From Paenibacillus ginsengarvi (GTDB lineage: Bacteria > Bacillota > Bacilli > Paenibacillales > NBRC-103111): 64,000 nt of DNA. The stretch lies in assembly GCF_003626695.1 (NCBI RefSeq), contig NZ_RBAH01000033.1, positions 26,041 through 90,040 on the forward strand. The letters are read 5' to 3'. Positions within the stretch are counted from its first letter, which is position 1; each line of letters opens with the position of its first letter. Below are positions 1-8,789 of the stretch, piece by piece. A program made the translations under genes and the position numbers. The notes beneath the pieces were generated by a model. It had not been told where the DNA came from, did not search any database, and saw nothing but the letters and a program-made list of their open reading frames with translations.

Positions 1-101
1 GCGCCGGTCAAAAAGTCGACGGCGATGCCCAAGGCGAGCATTCCCCAGATGATCGATACCATCTGTTTGTTTCTGCGATGCAGCGTTTCCGAGTAGTTCA
101 A
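1..101 (-). CDS. N-terminus of a membrane protein (partial)
   Basis: An open frame on the minus strand begins at a TTG codon (99-101) and runs off the window edge after 33 codons. A GGAAGGTGG Shine-Dalgarno lies 7 bases upstream of the TTG. The peptide has a basic start with an RRNKQ stretch, then a hydrophobic helix (MVSIIWGMLALGIAVDFL). This resembles the cytoplasmic lip and first membrane helix of chemotaxis-receptor or signalling membrane proteins of Bacillota, but 33 residues are too few to assign a family. It is divergent from the dehydrogenase gene at 371. Confidence 0.5.
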   Translation of the reverse strand, partial: MNYSETLHRRNKQMVSIIWGMLALGIAVDFLTG

Positions 102-308
102 CCGATAACCACCTTCCGACGATGTATAAGATCTATGAAAATAATACCACGTGCCTAAAAATACGCAAATAGACCTAGGTATAGGTGGTTCGAAAGTTGG
201 GTTTGGAGGGGAGGGTGCGGAATTTTATCGATTGTATTTTTTCGTATCTCGTATCGCCCGCGGATGATACAATGACAGTAGGAAGTGTCCGAGTGTACAC
301 CATGTTAC

Positions 309-328
309 GGCGTGTTTGCAAGCACGCC
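309..328. promoter_or_regulatory. Near-perfect palindrome upstream of the dehydrogenase gene
   Basis: GGCGTGTTTGCAAGCACGCC is a 20-base inverted repeat with a single mismatched pair, 42 bases before the ATG at 371. Its form fits a LacI/GntR-type operator or a small leader hairpin. A shorter palindrome, GTGTACAC, sits at 293-300. Neither could be tied to a regulator in the window. Confidence 0.4.
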
Positions 329-370
329 CTTGTTCACATATAGAAAAACCGAACAAAGGATGGGATACAT

Positions 371-1381
371 ATGACCGGTACGAGTCAAACGATCCGCGGA
401 GCCGTCATCGGATACGGCGGGGCTTTCAACATGGGAAGGGCGCACGGCAATAATATGAAACGCGTCGGCTTCGAGTTTGTCGCCGCGTGCGATTTGGACC
501 CGAAGCGGATGGAGCAGGCGAGCGAGGAGTTTCCCGGTATCCGGACGTACACTAGCGTCAGCGAGCTGCTGGAGCAGCCGGATATCGATCTGGTTACCGT
601 CATAACGCCGCACAACACCCATGCGCCGCTAGCCGAGCAGGTTCTCCGCAGCGGCAAGCATTGCATCCTGGAGAAGCCGATGTGCATCCGCGCCAAGGAG
701 GCGGACGCGCTTGTGAGGCTGTCCCGTGAGAAAGGGCTGATGCTGTCCGTTTTCCACAATCGCCGATGGGACGGGTGGTACTTGACCGTGAAAGAGCTGA
801 TCGATCAAGGCGTCATCGGCGACATTTTTCATGTCGAGATGTTTATGGGCGGGTACAATGAGCCGCGAGATTGGTGGAGAGAAGACAAGCAAATTTCCGG
901 CGGCGCCTTCTACGACTGGGGCGCACACTATGTCGACTACCTGCTCGGCATCGTTCCGGGAAAAATCCGCTCCGTCCGCGGCTATGTACATAATCGCGTC
1001 TGGCACCAGAAAACGAACGAGGACCAGATCGACAGTACCATCTTGTTCGAAAGCGGAGCGGTAGCCCAAATCCAGATTTCATCGATTGCCAGGACTGGGA
1101 AAGCAAAGTTCCGCATTTTGGGAACGAAAGGGGCGGCCGAGGTGTGGAACTCCGGCGAGCTGAATCTGTATACCGATGTCGACGGAAAAAACGAGAAGAC
1201 GACGCTGCAAACGCAGCCGGAGCAGCATCACCGGTATTACGACAATATCGCCGGTCATCTGCTCCGCAGAGAAGAGCTGATCGTAAAGCCGGAGGAGGCG
1301 CGCAGAGTCATAGCCGTCATCGAGACGACGGAACGTTCGGCCCAAGAGGGCCGCGAGCTGCTGCCGCCGTTCGAGGAGTAG
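371..1381 (+). CDS. Gfo/Idh/MocA family NAD(P)-dependent dehydrogenase
   Basis: This 336-aa cytoplasmic oxidoreductase probably acts on a sugar or cyclitol. The N-terminal Rossmann fold carries the glycine-rich G-Y-G-G turn at residues 14-17 and an acidic residue after the second strand (CDLDP, 40-44). The family EKP motif is at 101-103, its lysine being the usual catalytic residue. The second-domain signature GGAFYDWGAH at 177-186 supplies the Asp/His pair. Length is normal for the family. The ATG follows an AAAGGATGG ribosome site. A palindrome precedes the gene and a rho-independent terminator follows it, so it is probably monocistronic. The substrate cannot be read from the sequence. Confidence 0.9.
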   Translation: MTGTSQTIRGAVIGYGGAFNMGRAHGNNMKRVGFEFVAACDLDPKRMEQASEEFPGIRTYTSVSELLEQPDIDLVTVITPHNTHAPLAEQVLRSGKHCILEKPMCIRAKEADALVRLSREKGLMLSVFHNRRWDGWYLTVKELIDQGVIGDIFHVEMFMGGYNEPRDWWREDKQISGGAFYDWGAHYVDYLLGIVPGKIRSVRGYVHNRVWHQKTNEDQIDSTILFESGAVAQIQISSIARTGKAKFRILGTKGAAEVWNSGELNLYTDVDGKNEKTTLQTQPEQHHRYYDNIAGHLLRREELIVKPEEARRVIAVIETTERSAQEGRELLPPFEE

Positions 1382-1411
1382 AGGTTATCTGGCGCTGCCG
1401 GAAAACGTCCG

Positions 1412-1443
1412 GAAGTCCGTATCCGCTGCGGGCTTCTTTTTTT
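1412..1443 (+). terminator. Rho-independent terminator after the Gfo/Idh/MocA gene
   Basis: GAAGTCCG pairs with CGGGCTTC (one G-T pair) around a 9-base loop and is followed by seven T. It ends exactly at the stop codon of the convergent phosphatase gene. Confidence 0.8.
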
Positions 1444-1974
1444 CTATAATTCGTATTCGTTCATTCCGCAATTGTCGGCATGAAAGTGGTAATACTGCTC
1501 GTTAGACAAATCGTGAAAATAGGCGTGAACGACGCGACATACTCCGCCGTGAGTTACGATCAAGATGTTCCGGCTTGCGTAGTTTTCTTTTAATTCGTCC
1601 AGGAAATTGAAAATTCTTTGCGTCACTTGCAGGATGGATTCCCCGCCAAGCATTCTGTGAGGGAAATGCCGCTTTGCTGCTTTAAACGTTTCGTCAGTTC
1701 TTAAAATGCCTTCGAACGCACCGTAGTTCTGTTCCTTCAGTCTTGGGTCGACGGTATAGGGTTTAAGAAGGGCTGCGGAAATAATTTCAGCTGTTTGCTT
1801 GGCCCTGATCAGAGGAGAGCACAGGATGATCTCGACCTGTTTCTCTTTTATTTGTACGGAAAGCTCTGTGGCTTGGGCGATACCGCGGTCCGCTAAAGGG
1901 ATATCGGATATACCGCACACCCGATTCTCCTCGTTCCATTTGGTTAAACCATGCCTGACTACGTATAAGGTCAA
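1444..1974 (-). CDS. Histidine phosphatase (phosphoglycerate mutase-like) family protein
   Basis: This is a phosphomonoesterase of the histidine phosphatase superfamily. The RHG phosphohistidine motif lies at residues 7-9 when translation begins at the TTG at 1974 (LYVVRHGLTKWNEEN). The remaining core is present: the SPLIRAKQTA helix, the acidic residue in YGAFEG, and the second catalytic histidine in ILIVTHGGV. The TTG is chosen because family members begin a few residues before RHG and a GGGGAT stretch lies upstream. An in-frame ATG at 2046 would add 24 residues and overlaps nothing, so the start is uncertain. The substrate is unknown; relatives act on small phosphates, such as sugar phosphates or the cobalamin precursor. 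Confidence 0.85.
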   Translation of the reverse strand: MTLYVVRHGLTKWNEENRVCGISDIPLADRGIAQATELSVQIKEKQVEIILCSPLIRAKQTAEIISAALLKPYTVDPRLKEQNYGAFEGILRTDETFKAAKRHFPHRMLGGESILQVTQRIFNFLDELKENYASRNILIVTHGGVCRVVHAYFHDLSNEQYYHFHADNCGMNEYEL

Positions 1975-2096
1975 CTCATCATCCCCATCGCTGTATAGAA
2001 TCTCGTAAGTATGTATTCGGCTATGCGGCATGAGGAACCTGCACAAACTTTGTTGCCAAGATCAAAGAATTTACAAAAAAGAAAGGACTGTCAGCC

Positions 2097-2720
2097 ATGT
2101 ACATTCCCAAATATTTTGAAGTATCTGACGTACCAAAGCTTGTCTCCTTCATCCGGGACAACAGCTTCGGCATCTTGTTTTCACAAAACGACGGCTTGCC
2201 TTTCGCGACGCATCTGCCATTACTGATCGAGCAAACCGCCGAGGGGGACTGGCAACTGACCGGACATATGGCGAGGTCCAATCCGCACCATGCCTATATA
2301 ACGAGCCAGGGCGCCCCGGTTTTGGCCGTTTTCCAAGGCCCGCATGCCTATATTTCGCCGTCCTGGTACGAAGAACCGAACACGGTGCCAACCTGGAACT
2401 ATGTCGCCGTTCACGTATATGGCGAGTTTGCGGCGATCATGGACGAAGAGGAGCTTGCCGCCATGATGAAGCGCACGATCGACCGGTACGAATCGTCCAT
2501 GCCCGAGCCTTGGACAACGGAGTTGGGTAACGGCTTCAACCGTCAGCTCATGCAAGCGATCGTCGGCTTCAAAATCCGCGTGACCCGGTTCGAAGGAAAA
2601 TGGAAGCTGAGCCAGAATCATTCCGACGAAAGACGGCAAAAAGTGATCGCGGCCCTGAGGCAGCAGGGATATCCCGATGCAGAAAAGATTGCGGAGTTAA
2701 TGTATAATATTGGGAAATAG
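2097..2720 (+). CDS. PaiB-like FMN-binding protein
   Basis: This 207-aa protein is of the PaiB family (FMN-binding negative transcriptional regulator fold). Characteristic parts are the start MYIPKYFEV, the segment TGHMARSNPHH (residues about 59-69), and PHAYISPSWYEEPNTVPTWNYVAVHVYG (about 82-109). In Bacillus, PaiB acts with the acetyltransferase PaiA on polyamine and sporulation-linked gene expression; no PaiA partner is present here. It has a GAAAGGACT ribosome site, and the next gene starts 28 bases downstream, so the two may be co-transcribed. The family call is firm, the biological role is not. Confidence 0.9.
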   Translation: MYIPKYFEVSDVPKLVSFIRDNSFGILFSQNDGLPFATHLPLLIEQTAEGDWQLTGHMARSNPHHAYITSQGAPVLAVFQGPHAYISPSWYEEPNTVPTWNYVAVHVYGEFAAIMDEEELAAMMKRTIDRYESSMPEPWTTELGNGFNRQLMQAIVGFKIRVTRFEGKWKLSQNHSDERRQKVIAALRQQGYPDAEKIAELMYNIGK

Positions 2721-2748
2721 ACTAGCCTCATGGTAAAGGAGTAAAACT

Positions 2749-3192
2749 ATGAATATTATACAGCTCGGCGCTAAAAAGCTGATCGGGATTCGAGTACTAT
2801 GCGAAGGAGATCAATACGTGCACGAAATTCCGATGGCGGCCGAAGCCGTCAAGATGAGATTGCCGGAAATTCGGAACAAGGTCCATCCGCAGCAATTCAT
2901 CGGGGCTTTCGTCGTAGCGGAATATCCGGAAGAACAAGACGGCTACTGGATTGGCGTTGAGGTGGAGAATACACAGCATATCCCTGCCGGGATGACTAGT
3001 CTGGAAATTCCGGCGCAAACTTATGCCGTCATCACGCACGAAGGACCGAATACGGGGATCAGGCGGACATACGAGATTTTGCACGAATGGATCGCGGCTC
3101 AGGGCCATGAACGAATTTTATCCGCGTGGCATTTGGAGCTTTCCGGAATAGGCGGCGGGCCGGTCGAACTGCACAGCACGATCCGAGCATAA
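2749..3192 (+). CDS. GyrI-like effector-binding domain protein
   Basis: This 147-aa stand-alone GyrI-like/AraC-effector-binding domain corresponds to the ligand-binding part of MerR- and AraC-type multidrug regulators, without a DNA-binding domain. The pattern of short strands, the internal YWIGVEVENTQHIPAGM segment and the ending IPAQTYAVITHEGPNTGIRRTYEILHEWI are typical. Such proteins bind or hydrolyse small hydrophobic compounds. The ribosome site is GGTAAAGGAG. It follows the PaiB-like gene closely and is probably in the same transcript. Confidence 0.8.
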   Translation: MNIIQLGAKKLIGIRVLCEGDQYVHEIPMAAEAVKMRLPEIRNKVHPQQFIGAFVVAEYPEEQDGYWIGVEVENTQHIPAGMTSLEIPAQTYAVITHEGPNTGIRRTYEILHEWIAAQGHERILSAWHLELSGIGGGPVELHSTIRA

Positions 3193-3242
3193 ACCTTTAC
3201 ATAATCTTCATGCTGTGAAAAAGCTCCACGAACAATTACTCC

Positions 3243-3437
3243 TTGCAATTGCATACGTATTCCACTTATAACTGCTGTAGAACGCCGGCAGGTAAACCGG
3301 TCGATGAAGAAGCCGATAGCCAGCTTCTTGTTTTCGATGAAAAAGATGAGACGGAAGGCTTTAAAGAGAAGCACGGGTTGACGCTCGAGGAATGGGCTGC
3401 CCTCACATTCGGTAATAAAGCAGAGGTACGCGAATAA
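3243..3437 (+). CDS. Small open frame of unknown function (possible relic)
   Basis: This frame has 64 codons from a TTG with no convincing ribosome site. The C-terminal half is acidic and gene-like (VFDEKDETEGFKEKHG, then LTLEEWAALTFGNK). The N-terminal half (STYNCCRTPAGKPVDEE) looks like a separate short segment, so this may be a gene shortened by deletion, as elsewhere in the window. I do not recognise the family. Confidence 0.35.
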   Translation: MQLHTYSTYNCCRTPAGKPVDEEADSQLLVFDEKDETEGFKEKHGLTLEEWAALTFGNKAEVRE

Positions 3438-3605
3438 CAAAAGATCTTTAGTGATAAATAGAGTACTTTAATTGCCAGAGGAGTCGAGGCAAAAATTCGG
3501 CACAGTATGCATGGCTATATAGTTATATATCAAATAAGTGATATACATTAGAGAGATATGCGGAGAGTGGGGTGGACATGTCCGTCAAAACGACCGGAGG
3601 TGCTA

Positions 3606-3674
3606 ATGGTGAAAGAACAGGATCATAACGGTAACGTTTATATCCGTTGGGGTAAACAGATGATTGATTATTAA
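3606..3674 (+). CDS. 22-codon open frame with a strong ribosome site
   Basis: ATG at 3606 is preceded by CGGAGG with a 6-base spacer and runs 22 codons to TAA (MVKEQDHNGNVYIRWGKQMI...). The next strong signal downstream is the terminator at 3712. The spacing of ribosome site, short frame and terminator is that of a real small gene or of the 5' scar of a deleted one. No family was recognised. An imperfect TATATC/GATATA repeat lies upstream at 3526-3545. Confidence 0.35.
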   Translation: MVKEQDHNGNVYIRWGKQMIDY

Positions 3675-3711
3675 GAGAGAGTTCCCACTTTAAAATATAA
3701 TGAAGAACGTT

Positions 3712-3747
3712 AAAAAGAGCAGTTCACCCTGTGTGGCTGCTCTTTTT
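3712..3747. terminator. Bidirectional rho-independent terminator
   Basis: AAAAAGAGCAG (3712-3722) pairs perfectly with CTGCTCTTTTT (3737-3747), giving an 11-bp stem with A and T tracts on either side. It separates the small frames from the AraC-type regulator gene. Confidence 0.85.
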
Positions 3748-3854
3748 GATCGCGGGGTCTGATATTGCTACCACCATAAAGAGTCCGACTTTGCAGCGGA
3801 AGTCTCTCTTTTCTTGCGGGAGATTTTTGCTAATTATTTTTAGAAAATTTTGCC

Positions 3855-3884
3855 TTGACTTCTTGTATCACCCTAATCTATATT
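3855..3884 (+). promoter_or_regulatory. Sigma-A-type promoter for the first AraC regulator
   Basis: TTGACT (3855-3860), an 18-base spacer and TATATT (3879-3884) lie 56 bases before the chosen ATG at 3941. This placement argues against the longer open frame that begins at 3731, ahead of the promoter. Confidence 0.6.
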
Positions 3885-3940
3885 GGCACAAGATGAGAAG
3901 TAAAGTTCATCTTGGCAATCCCAAAGGGGGGCGCTTCGAA

Positions 3941-6244
3941 ATGAAAAACAGAAGGCTGCAAATGCGTTTTCCTAATACGAGCAGTGTTTTTTTCAAGCTG
4001 CTAAGCTCCTTTATCATTTTGATTTTGGTGCCGATTCTAATCTTTGGAAGCTTGGCTTATTTCCTATTCTCGAATGCGCTTCAAGAGGAAGTGAAAAAGA
4101 ACAACGAACTCCTGTTGAAGCATGTTTATGTCAACATTGAGCAAAAAATGGAGGAAGTCCGGCAAACCTTGTATCAAATTTCGTTGACCGTTGATGTCGA
4201 TCCCGGCAATCCAACGAAATTGCTGGACGTGTCCAAAACATTAAATCGCATCAAAGGCACGCAATCTTTTATAGACGATGTATACGTGTACTATAAGGAG
4301 AAGAATTGGATTATCACGGAGTCGGGTTTGTTTTATCCGGAGTATTTCTTCGACTACGTGTATAAACCCGAAACGAACGATCGAGAACAATTGCTTCAGA
4401 AGCTGCAGGACCGCAATCTCTTTCAAGATCTGGGTACTTTCAAGCTGACAGACGGTGCTGGGTCCGGCAAACGGTATATCGTGGTTTTGTCGTCGTTTCC
4501 CCTTTACAACGCTGGGATCAGGGGGGCCCTTGTTGTCTTAATCAATGAGACTAAATTTATGTCCATGATGAATTCCGTGAATCCATCGGACGCTCAAACC
4601 GGTTTTTATATCGTGAACGAGAAGCTTCAAACGATTATGGAATCGGATGCGAACCATTTCAATGTACGATTCTCGGATTGGAAGCTGCAGCAGTTTTTAA
4701 ATGAGACTCTGATTGAAAGCCCTTCCAATAAAACGCGATACGACAATTACTTCGTTTCCCAATTTCATTCCAATGTGACGGATTGGAAATATATCGCATT
4801 TTCATCGGCGGCCCATATTTTTAAACCGGTTTTCTTTTTACGCAATTTGATGGTGATCACCAGCTTATTCCTGCTAAGTTTAGGAGTGATGCTGTCCATC
4901 TTTCTCGCGAGAAACTTATACAAGCCGATTGGAGAAATTATGAGGTCGTTCCAATTCGACATGTCCGCCGTGGATTGGAAAAAGGAGAAAAAAATAAGCG
5001 AATTGGAGCTGATTTCGAGCCACATTCACTACATCACAGAGCGAAATCAGCATTTGATGCAAAGCGAAACGGAGCATATGTCTCTTTTGAAAGATTATTA
5101 TGCGAAAACGATGATCCTGGGCATACCGGAGGAACGGATGAAGGTCAGGCCGGACTCGGCGGCTGGATTCAAGTATCCGTTGTTTTCCGTTATCGCGGCC
5201 AAGATCGAAATGACCGATCCCTTAAGCACCACCTTCCAACAAATGAATTTCAATAGCCGCCTGATCGAGGTGTTCAATCAGCTCTTGAACAATGATGCGG
5301 ATATCTCGTGCATGGTAACGAATATTGGCCGGAATCAAATCTCCATTCTTGCGAATTATGAACAAGAAGACAAACTCACTCTGAACTTGCAGGCTGCCAT
5401 GGAGCAAATATCCGGGTTGCCGGAAAAGGTCCGCTTTTCCCTTGCGCTAGGGATCGGAAGACCGTGTGATGATCTCTTGACCGTGAATCGATCTTACGAA
5501 GAAGCACTGGAAGCATTAAATTATCGTGAAGTAGACAAAACGATTCAGCTTATTCAACATCATGACATCCACTTCGTACAGAAGTTTGTGGATTATCCGA
5601 TCGATTTGGAACAGCAAATCATCGGAAATGTTCTTTCCGGCGATTACGCGAAGCTCGAAACGGTATTGAATGAAACCATCGACAGAAACAGGCATGCCAT
5701 AAACTCGTATTTGCTATTGAACGATCTTTACAACACGCTTATGGCTACGGCCAACAAAATCATCCAAAGGAGCAGTGTGAAGAAGGAAGATGTGTTTGAC
5801 GAAGCCGTCATCAGCATTTATATGAACAAAGAAATGGCGAGCCTGGAAAGTATGAAGGACTCCGTATTCGGCATCTACCGGTATATGATCGAAACGTTAT
5901 ACGGGAATAAGGAGAGCAAAAACTACGATTTAAAGAACCAAATGATTCACTATATCGAATCCCATTTTAGCAGCGATATTTCTTTAACAACACTTGCGGA
6001 TCATTTTAACTTGAATCCCAAATATTTGAGCCGCTATTTTAAAGACCAGACCGGAACGAACTTCATCCAATATGTCAATCGGCTGCGGATAGATCAAGCC
6101 AAACTGCTGTTGCTAAAAGAAAAAAGTCTCCATATCGACGAGATTGGGGAAAAAGTCGGCTATTTGAACAAAAATACGTTTATTACCACTTTCAAAAAAC
6201 ATGAAGGGATGACACCCGGAAAGTTCAGGGAACTATCGTCTTGA
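3941..6244 (+). CDS. Membrane-bound AraC-family transcriptional regulator with extracellular sensor
   Basis: This 767-aa one-piece sensor/regulator controls a sugar-uptake locus. A first membrane helix lies at about residues 18-43 and a second at about 300-323. Between them is an extracytoplasmic, probably Cache-like, sensor region. A cytoplasmic linker follows, and the last 100 residues (about 662-767) hold two helix-turn-helix units (LTTLADHFNLNPKYLSRYFK and IDEIGEKVGYLNKNTFITTFKK). There is no receiver domain, so it is not a YesN-type response regulator. The start at 3941 is chosen for its AAAGGGGGG ribosome site and upstream promoter. It is followed by two terminators and then by the permease operon it most likely activates. 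A second protein of the same build is encoded at 17348. Confidence 0.92.
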   Translation: MKNRRLQMRFPNTSSVFFKLLSSFIILILVPILIFGSLAYFLFSNALQEEVKKNNELLLKHVYVNIEQKMEEVRQTLYQISLTVDVDPGNPTKLLDVSKTLNRIKGTQSFIDDVYVYYKEKNWIITESGLFYPEYFFDYVYKPETNDREQLLQKLQDRNLFQDLGTFKLTDGAGSGKRYIVVLSSFPLYNAGIRGALVVLINETKFMSMMNSVNPSDAQTGFYIVNEKLQTIMESDANHFNVRFSDWKLQQFLNETLIESPSNKTRYDNYFVSQFHSNVTDWKYIAFSSAAHIFKPVFFLRNLMVITSLFLLSLGVMLSIFLARNLYKPIGEIMRSFQFDMSAVDWKKEKKISELELISSHIHYITERNQHLMQSETEHMSLLKDYYAKTMILGIPEERMKVRPDSAAGFKYPLFSVIAAKIEMTDPLSTTFQQMNFNSRLIEVFNQLLNNDADISCMVTNIGRNQISILANYEQEDKLTLNLQAAMEQISGLPEKVRFSLALGIGRPCDDLLTVNRSYEEALEALNYREVDKTIQLIQHHDIHFVQKFVDYPIDLEQQIIGNVLSGDYAKLETVLNETIDRNRHAINSYLLLNDLYNTLMATANKIIQRSSVKKEDVFDEAVISIYMNKEMASLESMKDSVFGIYRYMIETLYGNKESKNYDLKNQMIHYIESHFSSDISLTTLADHFNLNPKYLSRYFKDQTGTNFIQYVNRLRIDQAKLLLLKEKSLHIDEIGEKVGYLNKNTFITTFKKHEGMTPGKFRELSS

Positions 6245-6317
6245 TAACTGAACGCTACAACCAAGGTTTGAAACCCTCGGCCTGTCTCCTTTCGCTCCCA
6301 ACTGAAGGCTGCGACCC

Positions 6318-6350
6318 AAAACCTCTGAAGTGATTTGCTCAGAGGTTTTT
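6318..6350 (+). terminator. Rho-independent terminator after the AraC gene
   Basis: AAAACCTCTGA pairs with TCAGAGGTTTT around a short loop, and T residues continue the second arm. It lies 74 bases after the stop codon. Confidence 0.8.
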
Positions 6351-6435
6351 CTTACTCTGACAAACGTAAAGCCGCAATTTTCCGAGATCCCATCGAACCC
6401 CCGCTTCACGAGCCTAACCGAACGCCGAAGCCAAG

Positions 6436-6462
6436 AACCGTCCGCGAACCGGACGGTTTTTC
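6436..6462 (+). terminator. Second rho-independent terminator
   Basis: AACCGTCCG/CGGACGGTT-type stem: AACCGTCC (6436-6443) pairs with GGACGGTT (6451-6458) and is followed by T residues. It stands about 100 bases after the first terminator and insulates the permease operon. Confidence 0.75.
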
Positions 6463-6555
6463 TTAGAACTTGCGGTTTTTGCAAAGCAAATATAGAAAAT
6501 AGATGCCGTATGTGCCCAGAATGTAGAATTTGAATTCCTCTTCGAAATTGAATGC

Positions 6556-6595
6556 TTGAATCGCATTGAAACCGCTTTTATGATCGTGTTAACAC
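6556..6595 (+). promoter_or_regulatory. Promoter and palindrome of the first sugar-ABC operon
   Basis: TTGAAT (6556-6561), a 17-base spacer and TATGAT (6579-6584) form a good sigma-A promoter about 80 bases before the permease start. The perfect palindrome GTGTTAACAC (6586-6595) follows the -10 box immediately, where a bound repressor would cover the start site. Confidence 0.6.
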
Positions 6596-6664
6596 AGAGT
6601 GAACATATCCAACACGATGCGGAAAAGACATGCAATTGGTTGCGATCAGGAAGAGGGCGATAAG

Positions 6665-7570
6665 TTGAAACAAACCTTACGATTAATCAAAAGAGACCGC
6701 TTGCTTTTATTCATGCTGCTTCCCGGAATCCTTTATTTTCTCGTCTTCAAGTATGCCCCCATGTACGGAGTCGTCATCGCCTTCCAAAGATACAATCTGT
6801 ACAAAGGCATTTTTCACAGCGAATGGGTGGGCCTCAAGTATTTTATAGAGTTTTTTCAAGGCCCGGATGCGTGGCGGCTGATCCGCAATACGCTGCTCCT
6901 CAATGTGTATCAACTTCTGTTTGCCTTCCCGGCGCCGATCCTTTTAGCGCTTGCCTTTAATGAATTGAGAAAGGCCTGGTTCAAAAAGATTAGTCAGACA
7001 ATCAGTTTTCTGCCGCATTTTATCTCTACCGTTGTCATCGCCGGACTTGTCGTCAATTTTCTTTCGCCATCGACAGGGCTTGCCAACAAATTGCTGGGCC
7101 TTTTCGGGGTCAGTCCGATTTCGTTTATGATGATGCCGGATTATTTCAGGACGATTTTCATCAGCATGGGCATCTGGAAATCGGTCGGATGGGGGACGAT
7201 CATTTACTTGGCAGCGATGGCGGGGATTAATCCGGAATTGTACGAAGCCGCTTCCATTGATGGAGCCAGTAAGCTTAAAAAAGTGTGGTATGTGACGCTC
7301 CCGGGGATAATGCCGGTCATCATCATCTTATTCATTTTGCAATTGGGCGATATCCTGAGCGTCGGCGCAGAATCCATCATTCTTTTATACAATCCGGTCA
7401 CCTATGAAACGGCCGATGTGCTGTCGACATACGTTTACCGCAGAGGATTGATTTCTGGCGAGTTCAGCTTCGCTGCAGCGGTCGACTTGTTTAATTCCGT
7501 CGTAGGCCTCATTCTTGTGTTCGCTGCGAACAAAATCAGCAAAAAAGCAACGGAAACCAGTATATGGTAA
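6665..7570 (+). CDS. Sugar ABC transporter permease, LplB type
   Basis: This 301-aa inner-membrane permease belongs to the CUT1 family (binding-protein-dependent transport, LplB/YteP group). It has a short basic N-terminus (LIKRDRLLLFMLLPGILYFLVF), about six membrane helices, and the EAA loop that contacts the ATPase, EAASIDGASKLKKVWYVTLP. TTG at 6665 is chosen because GGAAGAGGG lies just upstream; a GTG at 6599 in the same frame lacks such a site. The second permease gene starts 21 bases after the stop. No ATPase gene is present, as is usual for these loci, where a shared MsmX-like ATPase serves many systems. The likely cargo is a pectin-type or other acidic oligosaccharide. Confidence 0.92.
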   Translation: MKQTLRLIKRDRLLLFMLLPGILYFLVFKYAPMYGVVIAFQRYNLYKGIFHSEWVGLKYFIEFFQGPDAWRLIRNTLLLNVYQLLFAFPAPILLALAFNELRKAWFKKISQTISFLPHFISTVVIAGLVVNFLSPSTGLANKLLGLFGVSPISFMMMPDYFRTIFISMGIWKSVGWGTIIYLAAMAGINPELYEAASIDGASKLKKVWYVTLPGIMPVIIILFILQLGDILSVGAESIILLYNPVTYETADVLSTYVYRRGLISGEFSFAAAVDLFNSVVGLILVFAANKISKKATETSIW

Positions 7571-7591
7571 ACCGAGTGGGGGGAACATCCA

Positions 7592-8470
7592 ATGAAAATC
7601 GCCGATAGCTGGGGAGACCGAATCTTTGCCAATATTTCGCGGATCCTGATCTGGTTCGTCGTACTCGTTACCTTGTATCCGTTTGTATACGTTTTCTCGT
7701 CCTCGATCAGCGATCCGACAGCGGTATATAAAAATCAAATCTTTTTGTGGCCGATCGGGTTCAGCTTGAAGGCGTATAAAACCATATTAAGTTACCCGGA
7801 ATTAAGAATCGGATATGTGAACACCGTCTTCTATACCGTTGTAGGAACGGCCATCAACATGTTGCTCACTTCCTTGATGGCTTACCCACTCTCCAGGAAG
7901 AACCTCGTATTCCGCAAACCGTTCATGATCATGATCACCTTCACCCTTGTCTTTTCCGGAGGTTTGATCCCTACGTTCCTGATCGTGAAGTCGCTTGGTA
8001 TGGTGGATACTTATTGGGCGCTGTTAATTCCAGGCGCCATCAGTACGTGGAACGTCATTCTGATGAAGACCTTCTTCGAAAACTTGCCCAGAGAGCTGGA
8101 AGAAGCGGCCACGATCGACGGCGCGTCGTCGATGCAAATTTTGTTTCGCATCATCTTGCCTTTATCGAAACCCGCCTTCGTAACGATTGCCTTGTTTTAT
8201 GCGGTCGGACACTGGAACAGCTATTTTCCGGCGATGATCTATTTGCAGAGTGAACACTTGTATCCCGTGCAATTATTTTTGCGCAAGATCGTATTGCTTG
8301 GTCAAACGGCCGATATCACGGGTGGACAAGGGAGCACGGAGACGATCTTGATGGCGGAATCGCTCAAATATGCAACGATCATGATTGTTGCTTTGCCGAT
8401 CATGCTCGTATACCCGTTTATCCAGAAGTATTTTGTAAAAGGCGCCATGATCGGATCGCTGAAAGGGTGA
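7592..8470 (+). CDS. Sugar ABC transporter permease, LplC/YtcP type
   Basis: This 292-aa CUT1-family permease is the partner of the preceding one. Six membrane helices are visible, with the EAA loop EEAATIDGASSMQILFRIILP around residues 170-190 and the family's typical ending IQKYFVKGAMIGSLKG. The ribosome site GTGGGGGGAAC stands before the ATG. With the upstream permease and the lipoprotein at 8790 it forms a complete importer apart from the ATPase. Confidence 0.92.
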   Translation: MKIADSWGDRIFANISRILIWFVVLVTLYPFVYVFSSSISDPTAVYKNQIFLWPIGFSLKAYKTILSYPELRIGYVNTVFYTVVGTAINMLLTSLMAYPLSRKNLVFRKPFMIMITFTLVFSGGLIPTFLIVKSLGMVDTYWALLIPGAISTWNVILMKTFFENLPRELEEAATIDGASSMQILFRIILPLSKPAFVTIALFYAVGHWNSYFPAMIYLQSEHLYPVQLFLRKIVLLGQTADITGGQGSTETILMAESLKYATIMIVALPIMLVYPFIQKYFVKGAMIGSLKG

Positions 8471-8789
8471 AAAAGCGCAAGCTTTTTACCATATATACAA
8501 AAACATTTAGGAGGGGTTCAAAGTCTGAAATCTAAGCTCACCGCACGTAGTACGGAGAACGGGCATAACAAAATAAGTCGTGCTCAGAACGGTTAAATGG
8601 AAATAAATGTATGTGGAGGCGGATAAAAAGTCAGGTGGCCACGGGCATCACATGGTAACCAACCGACACATATAACGATGCGGTCACCTCGTGAAGAGGC
8701 GGCCCACCATACAAAAAAATCGCTCATCGACGCCAACGGATTTCATTCCGTTTTGTGTTTTGAGCAAAGCGAAAGGAAGGGGTATAACG
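8470..8789 (+). other. Leader region between permease and binding protein, no gene seen
   Basis: These 320 bases hold a small hairpin right at the permease stop codon (AAAAAGC, loop gcaa, GCTTTTT, 8470-8487) and a second hairpin AACGGA/TCCGTT at 8735-8752 followed by a T-rich stretch. They also hold two Shine-Dalgarno-like runs (GGAGGGG near 8512 and GGAGGCGG near 8615) with no start codon in place. The hairpins could set relative expression of lipoprotein and permeases. The orphan ribosome sites may be scars of lost genes. Confidence 0.4.

Noticed and set aside
3941..6244. YesN-type two-component response regulator
   Set aside because: There is no receiver domain and no kinase gene beside it. 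The protein has two membrane helices and an extracytoplasmic sensor instead.
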